Below, piece by piece: positions 34,026 through 44,084 of a stretch of 64,000 nucleotides of DNA; position 1 is the stretch's first letter; every line of letters starts with the position of its first letter. The stretch lies in contig CP154957.1 in assembly GCA_039621445.1 (NCBI GenBank), forward strand, positions 23,908,938 through 23,972,937, in the 5' to 3' direction. The position numbers and the translations under genes were made by a program. Source of the stretch: Euglena gracilis. Lineage: Eukaryota > Euglenida > Euglenophyceae > Euglenales. The notes beneath the pieces are model-generated. The model was given only the letters and a program-made list of their open reading frames with translations, was not told the DNA's origin and did not search any database.

Positions 34026-35515
34026 GGGGGGAGCACGCCGTCGGCCAGCCGTCGGCCAGCCGTCGGCCAGCCGTGTGACTCACAGGAAAATGACCCGAGC
34101 CACAGCCTTGTAATGCAGAAACAATTTCGCCGCCAATCTCCTTTCAAGGTCATGCTCATCGTTGGTGGAGGCTGCATTTTTGCCCATTTGAAGTCATTTT
34201 TCGTCAATTTTTGTCAATTTTGCCATTTTTGGACTTTTTTGACCAATTTTGACCATTTCAGCCTTTTTTTTGGGTCATTCTACAGTCATTGTGAAGGGTT
34301 ATTTGCCTACATCAGGGTTGACGTTTTTTTTGTTTTTTTAAATAAAAAAAAACAACGTGTTTCTTTTAAAAAAAAACGCAAAAAAAAACATGTTTTTTTA
34401 AAAAAAAAGCAGAAACTGACCTTTTTCCTTGCGAAATGACCATTTTTTCGAAGAAAATTTTTCGCGGGTGGTTCGGGTCACGAGGGGGGGGGGGTCACGG
34501 GGGGTCACAGGGGGGGGTCACGAGGGGGGGGTCACATTTTTGGTGGCCAGAAATCACCGAAAACGAATTTTTGGGAAAAAGCTCCAAAATAGGAATCGCC
34601 CAAACGAAAATTAGGAAATCTACCGGAATATTTTGTCAAATTAGGCATCACCGGCCAAGTTTTTCAGAAAAAATGGCCGAAACGGGTCTTAGGTCAGGTT
34701 GGGGGACGGGGGTCATGGGGGGAACACCCCCTGTGAAGTTTTTTTTTTCAAATGTGTGAAAGTATTTCCAAATCTGCGTTTTCTGGTGCGAAAAATCATG
34801 CTTTCAACCCAAAAAAATGAATGTTGTGGAGATAAAAAAATGCACTTTTTCCCAAAAAAAACATTGCAAAAATTTTTTCCCCCAAACCCTCCATGACGTT
34901 TTTTTTTGTTTTTTTTAAAAAAACATATTTTTTTTAAAAAAACATGTTTTTTTTGTTTCAAAAAAAAACAAGCCGTCAACCTTGGCCTACATATTATTTG
35001 AATGATTAAAAAATGCTCAGCTGGTGTCCCACTGGCAAAATTACCTCATAATGGACGAAGGTACCTAATAATGGACAAAAAAAGGTTCAAATATTGTGTG
35101 AAATGGTTTCAAGTGACCCAAAATTGTAGCCCCTCTTGTAGAATTCGAAAGATAATTCAAAACGCACATCCGAAATTAAGATTTGGCACCCAACATGAAG
35201 CATTTGCACACCAAATTTTGGCATTAGGTGCTGAAACTAAGCAATTTTCCCAAAATATACATTTGCCACTCATGCCAACCAAAATTGTGCATTTTCCACA
35301 TCAAAACGGGATTTTACACAAAATTAGGCATTTGCCACTCAAATTTAGGAATTTACACATGAAATTATTAATTTCCTCCTCAAAATTAGGAATTTGCCTC
35401 TCAAAATTCGGAACTGGCACGCCAAATTAGGCATTTGCTACCCATTTGAGATAGACAACCCGACCCGGCTTCCGTCACGCCGTCGGCCAGCCGTCGGCCA
35501 GCCGTGTGCTCCCCC
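34026..35515. mobile_element. CCGTCGGCCAG-ended element, copy 1
   Basis: Begins GGGGGAGCACGCCGTCGG, with three CCGTCGGCCAG units, and ends with two or three of the same units plus GTGTGCTCCCCC. The outer 10 bp (GGGGGAGCAC) are inverted while the CCGTCGGCCAG units are direct at the two ends. The interior has poly-A/T words, a GGGGTCAC cluster (34,480-34,535) and the AATTAGG satellite (35,150-35,440). No gene was found. Partial copies occur at 39,296-39,455 (inverted), 43,526-43,580 and 62,070-62,118. Confidence 0.75.
35150..35445 (+). repeat. AATTAGG satellite block 1
   Basis: Diverged units of about 22-24 bp with consensus near CAAAATTAGGAATTTGCC. Other blocks are at 37,040-37,240 (same orientation), 37,670-37,870 (inverted), 59,340-59,810, 60,085-60,175 and 61,878-61,985. 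Confidence 0.8.
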
Positions 35516-36797
35516 ATGGGGTTGGTTCGGTCATCGAAGTGGGACCTCCCGGACCCCCATGGGGTTCAGTTCCCAAAGTGCAACAATTAAGAGGCACCGA
35601 CGCCATAGGGGATGTATGGGATGCGGGGGGGGGGGGATGCGGGGGGGGGGGGCGCGGGGGACGGACGCGGGGGAGACGCCCCTTGGAAGCTGACTTTTTT
35701 CCATCATTGAACAAGGTGCATGCAAACAATTGTCCAATATGACCCCAAGTGGGCAGGCGCAGAAGTGGGGGGTCGCGGGGGGGGGGGCAATATTCTGGAA
35801 AGAAAACATTGAATTTTGAAAAATGTGCCATTTATTCATCACAAATTAACGTTGAAGGGGTGATTCTATATCAACTTTTTTCATGGAACCTGAAACTGGA
35901 TTTCAAGCAATTTGAATCCCCCACCTTCTGTTTCCCCCCCCCAAATTTTTAACATTAAGAACTCAACTTTTCATGGAACTTTGGGTGTTTTTGTTGTTGG
36001 ACATGGTCACCGTCTCGCCGCCTTGCGGCGGCCAAATAATTCTCAAGAACTCACGGGTCGGAGGGGGCAAAAATCTTCCTTTTTCAATTTGGGGTTGCTG
36101 TTTGTGAATATCTCCACTGCCATCTCACCGCCCTTCTCGCGGCAACATCTTGACTTTGGCTTCTAAAAAGCACACCATCTATGTTGACAAATTTGGATTT
36201 TTTTGGGAAGGCCGGCGTCCCCCCCACACTGGTTTTCGGACCCCGGTTCTGTCCGTGAGAAAGGGGCCAAGGACGTCGGTGCTGTCATCACTAAAAATGT
36301 GATTAAAAGTGCCCAAAAGAGGCCCAAATTGGTCAGGAGGCAAATGCCCCCCCCCCCCCGAGCTATTCCCCCCCCCCCCCGAGCTATTCCCATTGGGGGT
36401 ACGGGAATAGCTCACTGTCATAGCACTTTTTATAAAGAACTTCATAGCTGGCGTTTTTTGTTTTTTTAAAAACGTTTTTTTTTGTTTTTTATTAAAAAAA
36501 AAACAGGCAAAAAAAATGGCAAAAAAACAAAGGGGAAAATGATGGTCCAAATTTTGCCTTTGATCGCAAAGGTGAACCAATCTTAGCTCAAATGACTTGA
36601 AAACCAATACTTTTGGAGGTCTTCAACAAGAATGGTCAAAATAGGGCATTTTTCTGCATTTTGGGATGTTTCAACTTGAAACATCCCAAATTTGGTGTCT
36701 TTCTCTGCCTGAGGATGGGCAAAAAAAAGCTAAAATTAAAGGCAAAATTTTTTTTTGCCCTGGACCCTCAATGGCGTTTTTTTTGTTTTTTTTAAAA
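35516..36797. other. Non-coding spacer
   Basis: Holds GATGCGGGGG-type purine runs at 35,620-35,690, the isolated CCGG word block at 36,213-36,250 and two GGGGGGGAGCTATTCC words at 36,345-36,395. No gene was recognised. Confidence 0.4.
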
Positions 36798-37319
36798 GGG
36801 GGAGCACGCCGTCGGCCACCCGTCGGCCAGCCGTGTGACTCACAGGAAAATGACCCGAGCCACAGCCTTGCAATGCAGAAACATTTTAGCCACCAATCTC
36901 CGTTCAAGGTCATTTTCATCGTTGGTGGAGGCTGCATTTTTGCCCATTTGAAGTCATTTTTCGTCAATTTAGGTCAATTTTGCCAATTTTGGGCTTTTTT
37001 GACCAATTTTGACCATTTCACACCAAATTTAGGCAAATTCAGCAATTTTCACCCCGAAATATACATTTGCCACTCATGCCAGCCAAAATTGTGCATTTTC
37101 CACATGAAAATGGGATTAAACCCAAAATTAGGCATTTGCCACTCAAAATTAGGAATTTACACATGAAACTAGGAATTTCCTCCTCAAAATGAGGAATTTG
37201 CCTCTCAAAATTCGGAACTAGCACGCCAAATTAGGCATTTGCTACCCATATGAGATAGAGAACCTGACCCGGCTTCTGTCACGCCGTCGGGCAGCCGTCG
37301 GCCAGCCGTGTGCTCCCCC
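36798..37319. mobile_element. CCGTCGGCCAG-ended element, copy 2 (deletion derivative)
   Basis: Same two ends as 34,026-35,515, but only 522 bp long: the first 220 bp match (including GTTGGTGGAGGCTGC), then the sequence jumps to the AATTAGG satellite and the terminal array. A clear internal-deletion relative of copy 1. Confidence 0.8.
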
Positions 37320-37669
37320 CAAAAACAGTTTTTTTTAAAAAAACATGTTTTTTTTGACTTCGTTTTAAATGAAGTGCCAGCTATGAAGAACTTCCAAAGA
37401 AAGTGGTCAAAAATCGACGTTTTTGGACCATTTTCAAAAATCACCTTTTGGCAAATGTGCTCAAAATTGACCATTTTTTGCGAACATCCAAAAAAGTTGC
37501 CAAAAATGACCCCTTTTGGGTTGTCCGAGGGTCGGGTATGGGAATAGCTCGGGGGGGACCTAGGTCCCCCCCCCCCCCCGAGCTGTTCCCCCCCCGTGCT
37601 GTTCCCATTGGGCCGTAAAGGGTCCCAGGGACGGGAATAGCTGGGGGGGGGGGGGGGGGCATGGTAATT

Positions 37670-37870
37670 TGGTGTGCCAGTTCCGAATTTTGAGAGGCAA
37701 ATTCCTAATTTTGAGGAGGAAATTAATAATTTCATGTGTAAATTCCTAATTTTGAGTGGCAAATGCCTAATTTTGGGTGCAAAATCCCATTTTCATGTGG
37801 AAAATGCACAATTTTGGCTGGCTTGAGTGGCAAATGTATATTTTGGGGTGAAAATTGCTTAATTTCTATA
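37670..37870 (-). repeat. AATTAGG satellite block, inverted
   Basis: Reads CCTAATTTTGAG on the plus strand, the inverse of the blocks at 35.2 and 37.1 kb. It leads into the hairpin at 37,873. Confidence 0.75.
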
Positions 37871-37872
37871 CA

Positions 37873-38074
37873 CAAATTGTGGCTGAGCCCAGATTTCAGC
37901 CTGAAAACGTGTTCAGCCAGGGGGCCCCCTTCGGGGCCCCCTGAACACGTTTTGCCTCTCAAAATTCGGAACTGGCACACCAAATTACCATGCCCCCCCC
38001 CAAATTACCATGCCCCCCCCAGGGGGCCCCCTGAACACGTTTTCAGGCTGAAATCTGGGCTCAGCCACAATTTG
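37873..38074. repeat. Hairpin pair at the left of the 38-kb cassette
   Basis: Left arm 37,873-37,930 (CAAATTGTGGCTGAGCCCAG, GAAAACGTGTTCAG, GGGGGCCCC) and right arm 38,021-38,074 are inverted copies separated by about 90 bp. A second small hairpin, GGGGCCCCCTTCGGGGCCCC, sits inside. The GAAAACGTGTTCAG phrase is also the core of the cassette's iteron. Confidence 0.85.
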
Positions 38075-38192
38075 TTTAAAAACGTGTTCAGAGCCCGCCA
38101 AATGCCTGCCCTGAAATCTGTGGTCATGATTCACGCAAGGGGTCAAAACCGCGAATTTGTGAAATTCGGACCCAAAAAACGGCGCCCTCATT

Positions 38193-38330
38193 GAAAACGT
38201 GCTTGAACACAGATGCCTTCACTGAAAACGTGTCATTGCCACAAATGCCCTCACTGAAAACGTGCCTGAACACAGATGCCTTCGCTGAAAACGTGTCATT
38301 GCCACAAATGCCCTCACTGAAAACGTGACA
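38193..38330 (+). repeat. Left iteron array, 38-kb cassette
   Basis: About 2.2 copies of a 63-bp unit that itself contains two CTGAAAACGTG boxes separated by CCTGAACACAGATGCCTTC and TCATTGCCACAAATGCCCTC. Confidence 0.85.
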
Positions 38331-38377
38331 CCCCCCCTTTTTTTCCTTTTTTTCCTTTTTCCCGCAGCCCTGCCAAT

Positions 38378-38988
38378 ATGGCCAAACGCACGGCAAACTT
38401 TGTGAATGGTCTTTTGCCACCACCCCCTAGGACGGAACTGTTCCTGGCTACTCTCGCGGTATACCAGCAAGATGCCAAGAAGCCGAAGGTTGACCCCCTT
38501 CATGGCACCTTGCTGGCACAGGGCAACACAAAGAAAAAGTCCGGCTCCGTAGGTGCAGAGCTTGCTGGTGTTGCCAACTGTTTGGAGTTCGCCAAACTGT
38601 GTCAACATCGGCAAGCCTCTTATCCTGAGATGGATGCTTTCTTTGTTGCCTGGACGGGATGGGAGCTGGAACCCAGCCTGTTGTTCGATGAGGCGACCTG
38701 ACCAGTGTTCCCTCTGTCTTTCCCACCGCCGAGCAACGTTCCGCTCCTGCGGTCAGCTCTGTTCCCTCCGCTGACCAACCCCCTGTGCCTCGTGCTGTGT
38801 CCCGACTGCCCATAAAACAGGAGAAATGTGGTTTCTGTGGTGTTGCCATTCCAAAAAATCCAAATTGTGTGGAGCTGAACAAAGTTGTCTGTGACACCTG
38901 CGGTTTGGCATATCATTTTCATTGCCAAGATTTGCGGCGGCCACCAAAGTATGGCTCTTTTTTGTGTAAAGCCTGTCGTGTGCCGTGA
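38378..38988 (+). CDS. MAKR-family PHD-finger protein (38-kb copy)
   Basis: ATG at 38,378 follows a strong pyrimidine tract and CAG (38,331-38,367), suggesting a 5'-UTR intron. Reads MAKRTANFVNGLLPPPPRTE, then NCLEFAKLCQHRQASYPEMD and FFVAWTGWELEPS to a stop at 38,701. A second frame then runs through SVPSADQPPVPRAVSRLP to a PHD finger, CGFCG, CDTCGLAYHFHC, CKAC, with a stop at 38,988. The PHD is a complete C4HC3. The SFRVFVNAV part of the helical domain, present in the 19.5- and 40.6-kb copies, is missing, so this is either an internal deletion or an intron-joined gene. Role: presumed sequence- or chromatin-targeting protein of the cassette. Confidence 0.72.
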
Positions 38989-39163
38989 TTTTCGCCCCTT
39001 CCCTGTCATTCTGCCAAGGCAACCTAGCCTTCTTGTTTGTCGTCTTCGTGTTGTAGAGTGCCCCCGACCCGACTCACCCGTTGAGGAACACCCGGCCTCT
39101 CAACCGCACGCCGATTTTTCATGATTGCGATTTTGCACACCGATTTTTCTTGCTGGGGGTTGC

Positions 39164-39262
39164 CACAGATGCCCTCACTGAAAACGTGCCTGAACACAGA
39201 TGCCTTCACTGAAAACGTGTCATTGCCACAAATGCCCTCATTGAAAACGTGTTCATGACCAC
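39164..39262 (+). repeat. Right iteron array, 38-kb cassette
   Basis: 1.5 copies of the same 63-bp unit in the same orientation as the left array, running into the right TIR. Confidence 0.85.
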
Positions 39263-39814
39263 GAATTTCAGGGCAGGCATTTGGCGGGACCTAATCCCTA
39301 AATTTGACGAAATTGACGAAAATTGACGAAAAATGACTTCAAATGGGCAAACATGCAGCCTCCACCAACGATGAACATGACCTTGAAGGGAGATTGGCGG
39401 CGAAATTGTTTTTGCATTGCAAGGCTGTGGCTCGGGTCATTTTCCTCTGAGTCACACATTTGTGAAATCCCACACCTCAGGTGCCATACGGCATATCAAT
39501 TGAAAGCTCTCCCCATGAGCTTTCATGTGGTGCCCTTAGATGCATAGCGCTCTGAAAATTGCCGATCGCATGTTCCGACCCTTTTCGCAAATTCCAAAAT
39601 CCACTGTGCACCTGCTCGACCTCGGGACCCCCTCCTCCCCCCCTGCCAACGCCCCCGCAAGGTTCCCGTTTTTTTGTTTTAAAACAAAGCAAAAAAACTT
39701 TCATGAATAAAAAACGGTTTAAAAACGGTTTTTTGTTTTAAAACCTATTTTCTGGGCCCGACGCCTGTCTTGAATTTCTACAGACACTAGCGGATTTCAG
39801 GTTGAATCCGTTAG

Positions 39815-40066
39815 TGTAAAACGATTTCCAAGACAGGCGTTTGTTAGTGTAAAACGATTTCCAAGACAGGCGTTTGTTTGTGTAAAACGATTTCCAAGAC
39901 AGGCGTTTGTTAGTGTAAAACGATTTCCAAGACAGGCGTTTGTTAGTGTAAAACGATTTCCAAGACAGGCGTTTGTTAGTGTAAAACGATTTCCAAGACA
40001 GGCGACCGTTAGTGTAAAACGATTTCCAAGACAGGCGATCGTTAGTGTAAAACGATTTCCAAGACA
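39815..40066. repeat. Left 33-bp iteron array, 40-kb cassette
   Basis: About eight tandem copies of a 33-bp unit containing TTAGTGTAAAACGATTTCCA and AGACAGGCG, nearly identical apart from the last three bases of each unit. Confidence 0.92.
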
Positions 40067-40325
40067 AACAAAAAACCTAAAAAAGCAAGATGTGAGGAGT
40101 TAACAAAACACAGCTGAGGCGGTGGTGCTGTTGATGTTGATGAAGTGCGGGGGACGTGGAAACGAAAGGGGGGACCCCGCAACGGGGACGCAAGGCGGCC
40201 AACTGATGCACACAAGGCAATGGATCAATGGAGGTTAGGCAGGGGTGGGGGGGGGGTGGTTGGGGGCTTCGCCCCTAAAGGAATTTTCATGGAGAAACTT
40301 CACCGGTGAAGTTCACCGGTGAAGT

Positions 40326-40920
40326 TCACCGCCATGTATTTCCAATGAAGAGGGGGGGGGTGGGGGGGGGTCCTGCCCGAAAAACCCAAAGTTCAGTGCC
40401 TGATCTCCAATAGGCTCCCGTTCGTTGTTCCCACGTTTTCAGCTGCCTGTGCAGCTCGCACAATACAGCCAAGGCAATTTTTGGGGCCGTTGCATTGTAC
40501 GCCCTCATCATGCCGTTCACATAACTTCGCCAGGAGTCTGCAGGAAGTTCTTTTAGTGGGAAGTTCTGTGTGGCCCGCTGTTGTTTGCAACTTTCCACGT
40601 CAGCCTCATCGTCAAACAAATACACCGGAAAAATGGTGCGACGAGCCCAACCTCGCAAATATTCGTCCAACGAGTCATACTTTAACCCGTTATCCGCACA
40701 AAAATCAACAAAAGTCAGAAAATGTAGGATGCCGGATCGTTGGACGCCTTGCGCTCCGGAAAGTCTCTTGGTTTCTTTCTTAGCAAACAGGGGGCCGTTC
40801 ACCGGGTCAGCTGCCTCCTGCTTACCGCCCTCAGAAATTTTGCGGATCGCAGCAACAAAATCCTCAGGGGGGGGGAGGTTTCAGTCCGGCGAACGCCACA
40901 AGGTTCGCCCGTTTAGCCAT
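40326..40920 (-). pseudogene. MAKR-family protein, N-terminal and core-binding-like domain (40-kb copy)
   Basis: Minus-strand ATG at 40,920: MAKRANLVAFAGLKPPPP, where a C run at about 40,866-40,874 throws the frame. It resumes as DFVAAIRKISEGG, then SGILHFLTFVDFCADNGL, SLDEYLRGWARR, LPADSWRSYVNGMMRAY and APKIALAVLCELHRQLKTWE. This is the best view of the helical domain: two blocks of the type helix-YLRGWA-helix-SYVNGMMRAY, as in the core-binding domain of tyrosine recombinases (inference from pattern). The frame runs out in TELWVFRAG at a G tract and GGTGAACTTCACC repeats; NLS and PHD are absent, so it is truncated. Confidence 0.68.
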
Positions 40921-40970
40921 TAAGAACAAAAACCGAGGACAAGAAGAACATATCACCATCATCAAAGAGC

Positions 40971-41218
40971 AAACGATTTCCAAGACAGGGATCCGTTAGT
41001 GTAAAACGATTTCCAAGACAGGCGTTTGTTAGTGTAAAACGATTTCCAAGACAGGCGTTTGTTAGTGTAAAACGATTTCCAAGACAGGCGTTTGTTAGTG
41101 TAAAACGATTTCCAAGACAGGGATCCGTTAGTGTAACGATTTCCAAGACAGGGATCCGTTAGTGTAAAACGATTTCCAAGACAGGGATGTGTTAGTGTAA
41201 AACGATTTCCAAGACGGC
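40971..41218. repeat. Right 33-bp iteron array, 40-kb cassette
   Basis: About eight copies of the same 33-bp unit in the same orientation as the left array; several carry GGGATCCG in place of GGCGTTTG, and one lacks two A. Confidence 0.92.
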
Positions 41219-41326
41219 GTACGTTTTCTTGAAAAAAATGAAAAAACCGGCCAAAACTGAAGCTAGGTGCATCGGTCGAATGAATTTTCAAGACAGGCGT
41301 GCGGGCCCAGACGAAATAGGTTTTAG

Positions 41327-41427
41327 TAAATCAACAGACACTAACGATTTCAGCAGGGGCGCCGGGCCGCTCGCTTCGCTCGCACGGCCCGGCGCCCCTG
41401 CTGAAATCGTTAGTGTCTGTTGATTTA
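41327..41427. repeat. Long hairpin abutting the 40-kb cassette
   Basis: Near-perfect arms of about 42 bp (left begins TAAATCAACAGACACTAACG) around the loop GCTCGCTTCGCTCGC. The arms carry ACACTAACGATTTC, the inverse word of the adjacent iteron's TTAGTGT and its ACGATTTC. Same design as 14,805-14,904. Confidence 0.9.
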
Positions 41428-42085
41428 TATATAAAAAAAAGGGTGTTTTTTAAATAAAACACCACAAATAGGAAAAAAACCTGAAACAACGTGTTTAAAA
41501 AACAGCCCGGGAACCTTGCGCCCTCGTGGGAAGCAACTGCAGTTCGCTGAGGTTTAAATCTCAAATTCGGTCCACAACTCCCTGACCAATAACTAGGTGA
41601 TGCCAGGACAATTGCAAATGGAAAGACTTCATTCACTTCCAGGGTTTGGCAGCTTCCACAGCTGGGGCGTTGGTCTGATGACGTGCAAAAAAAAAGCGAC
41701 TTTCTGGAGGGGGGGGAGGAGCATTTTTTTTGGGCAGGGACCGGGACTTCCTAGGTTGGGGGGGTAAAAACAGGGATTTCTGGGGCAGAACGGAATTTTC
41801 TGGGGGGAACGGGACATTCTGGCAAAAGCAGGAAGTTGGTTTGGGGAGGGGGGGGGGCTGAAACGGGACTTTCTGGGAGGGCAAAAAAAAAGCCTTGAAT
41901 TTACTCCGCAAATCCTGAGTCCCACGCCAGGGTTGGAATTAAAACACCTGGGAGGAGTAAAATACAAAAAAACTGTTTTAAACATGTTTCAAACAGTTTC
42001 CAACAATTCAGATCGCGAAAACAGCCAGATTCCTAACTTCTGTGTCCTGGGTGTCTATTTTTTTTCCGCAAAATACATGGCGGAC
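41428..42085. other. Non-coding spacer with GGGACTTTCTGG words
   Basis: Around 41,690-41,885, loose repeats of GGGACTTTCTGGGG, CGGGACATTCTGG and related words. No gene was recognised. Confidence 0.4.
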
Positions 42086-42157
42086 AATTGAAAGCCCCTG
42101 GTGGGGACAAATATCCAAGTCAAGAGTTCAACTACCACCGAAAGTTACTCACAAGTC

Positions 42158-42960
42158 CTGCTGGTGCAGGCAGAAGAAGTCCTGCTGGTGCAGGCAGAAG
42201 AAGTTTTGCTGGTGCAGGCAGAAGCAGAAGTCAAGCAAAAGTACAAGCTCAAGACAAGACAAAGAAGAACTCAAGTTCTTGGGCTTCTCAGCCCTTTGGT
42301 CTTGCTGCTGCAGAACTTCACCATGCTGCTGTGGGCTGTATTGGGCCTGCAAAGGCCCCCCATCTGCCAACCATTAAGTGCTACTTTCAGCTCCAAGGTC
42401 TTCTTTTCTGTGTTCTGCATTGCATCCCAAACCTCTGATCAATTGAAGTGGCAAATCCCCAGTTTTCACAGCACATGTTTCACCAAAAGCTGTGACACAT
42501 TTTGCAGCAGTTTTGACTTGACATTGAAAACATTTTGCCACCCCAACCCCTCAGTGACACTTTTTGCAGCAGTTTTGACTTGACATTGAAAAACATTTTG
42601 CCACCCCAACCCCTCAGTTACACCGTTTTACCCCAGTGTCCTGCAAAGTCACTGGGCCTGCAAAGGCCCCCCTGTGACACCATTTCGATCTGTTGCATCA
42701 TTTTGTCCCAGTGGCCTGCAAAGGCCCTGGGCCTGGAAAGGCCCCCCCTGACACCTTTTTTTGCTCTCAGCCTGAAAAGTCCCCGACAAACTGGCAAACC
42801 ATGCTCCTCCAAACTGGCCAGCACATCTGGCCCAAAACTGGGCAGCACATCTGGCCGGGTTTGGGCCAGACGCGGTGGCCAGTTAAACTGGCAGTTTTGG
42901 GCTACAAGTCGTGGCCAGTTTTGGGCCATGGGTCGTTGGCTTTAGGTCAGGTCGTTGCCA
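42158..42960. repeat. Short tandem repeats
   Basis: Three copies of a 21-bp unit CTGGTGCAGGCAGAAGAAGT (42,165-42,230). Two copies of a ~62-bp unit with TTTTGACTTGACATTGAAAA (42,488-42,620). Loose copies of GGCCTGCAAAGGCCC (42,340-42,750) and CTGGCCAGCACATCTGGCC (42,815-42,960). In-frame ORFs are a by-product. Confidence 0.7.
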
Positions 42961-44084
42961 GTTTGGCTTTTTGTGGTGTTTTTGGCCCAGGCAAATGAAA
43001 GCATGAAAAGATAAAAAATGTGCTATGCAGACCCGTTTTCCAAAGTAGAATTCCCGCTTTTTGTCCTTTTGGCAGCCCCTTCCCTTCAACCGGAAACAAG
43101 AATTTTGGTTTTGGTGCATACACCTCAGGCAGAAATTTTTGCCCTTCTCATTCTGGCTCCCTCATCGTTTATCGATGACTGACCTTAGGCAAGTTGATTG
43201 GCTGTCATTTAAGACGTATGCCGGCGGTTTTATACTGCGCACGGCTTCGCTTGTTTTAAACTGATTTAAACTAGTGTTTTAAACGACCGGTTTTTAACAC
43301 GACCAACCCTGTCCCGCGCAATGCCCAAATCAATCTTCGTCTAGATGGTAGGTAAGGTAGGTAATGTTGCAAATGTGGCGGGCACAACCGTTGCCAATCT
43401 GACCAGGGTGGTTCAGAACGACGACCTGAAGATAGGATTGCTTATTTTGCGGAAAAAAATAAATTTTTATTTTTCCAAAGGAAAAATTGCGGAAAAATTG
43501 CGGGAAAATTAGAAATATTTTTGAGGGGGGAGCACGCCGTCAGCCAGCCGTCGGCCAACCATGTGACTCACAGGAAAATGAGGTCCACATCCTTGGAGGC
43601 TAGGCGCGCCGCTCGGGGGGGTACGGGACCCCCCCCCCTGCGCGGCCCCTGCGCGGCCGCCCGCGCGGCCGCTCGCCCCCCCACTGTGCCTAGCATAGCT
43701 AAGATAAAAAAAATTGTGAAAAAATCGCGTCTTTTTTGAGGCCCAAAAATGACCGAAAAAAGACCGTTTTCGGACATAAAATGGCTAATTTGGGGGCTGC
43801 GCGCTCTGCGGGCGGCCAAAAAAAGCACTTTTTTGGTCAAAAACGGCCCAAAATGGCAAAAAATGACCACTTTTTGGACCCGAAAATCACCGATTTTGGG
43901 ATGTGCGCCGCCCACGCGGCCGCCCTCGGACCCCCCTCCCCCCCCCTCCCCCCCGCGCGGCCGCCCGCGCGGCCGCTCGCCCCCCCCCCCCCCTGACCCC
44001 CCCCCCCCGCTGTGCATAGCCTCCCTTGGAGATCAGGCAGTTGTAGACTTTGGTCATTTTGACCCCCTCCGCCCCCCCCTGTGG
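42961..44084. other. Non-coding stretch with GC simple repeats
   Basis: Contains a partial CCGTCGGCCAG element end at 43,526-43,580 and two GCGCGGCCGCCCGCGCGGCC blocks (43,645-43,675, 43,955-43,980), which bracket a 280-bp insert. No gene was recognised. Confidence 0.4.

Larger units (their letters stand above)
38094..39288. mobile_element. 38-kb cassette: TIR element carrying a MAKR-family PHD gene
   Basis: Terminal inverted repeats of 36 bp match at 34 positions: left 38,094-38,129 (starts CCCGCCAAATGCCTGCCC), right 39,253-39,288 (its complement). Inside each TIR is an array of CTGAAAACGTG units. Between the arrays lies one gene. Total length is 1195 bp. The hairpin pair at 37,873 is just outside the left end. 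This is the best-defined member of the cassette class. Confidence 0.85.
39740..41324. mobile_element. 40-kb cassette: TIR element with 33-bp iteron arrays and a MAKR-family gene
   Basis: Inverted ends of about 40 bp: left 39,740-39,778 (AAAACCTATTTTCTGGGCCC, then GACGCCTGTCTTGAA), right 41,282-41,324. Inside each end are eight or so copies of a 33-bp repeat, direct between the ends. One minus-strand gene lies between. The left inner edge also has a small hairpin (CACTAGCGGATTTCAGG / AATCCGTTAGTG). Total about 1.58 kb. A 100-bp hairpin abuts the right end. Confidence 0.82.

Noticed and set aside
39815-40066. Possible CRISPR array
   Set aside because: Units are tandem with no unique spacers and the genome is eukaryotic.
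39738-41291. Repetitive ORFs of SWKSFYTNKRL type on the minus strand
   Set aside because: The 33-bp iteron length is divisible by three, so a frame stays open by arithmetic; the same arrays flank a real gene and are DNA repeats.
42088-42583. ORFs with VLLVQAEE or HQQDFFCL repeats
   Set aside because: Explained by a 21-bp tandem repeat that is in frame on both strands.
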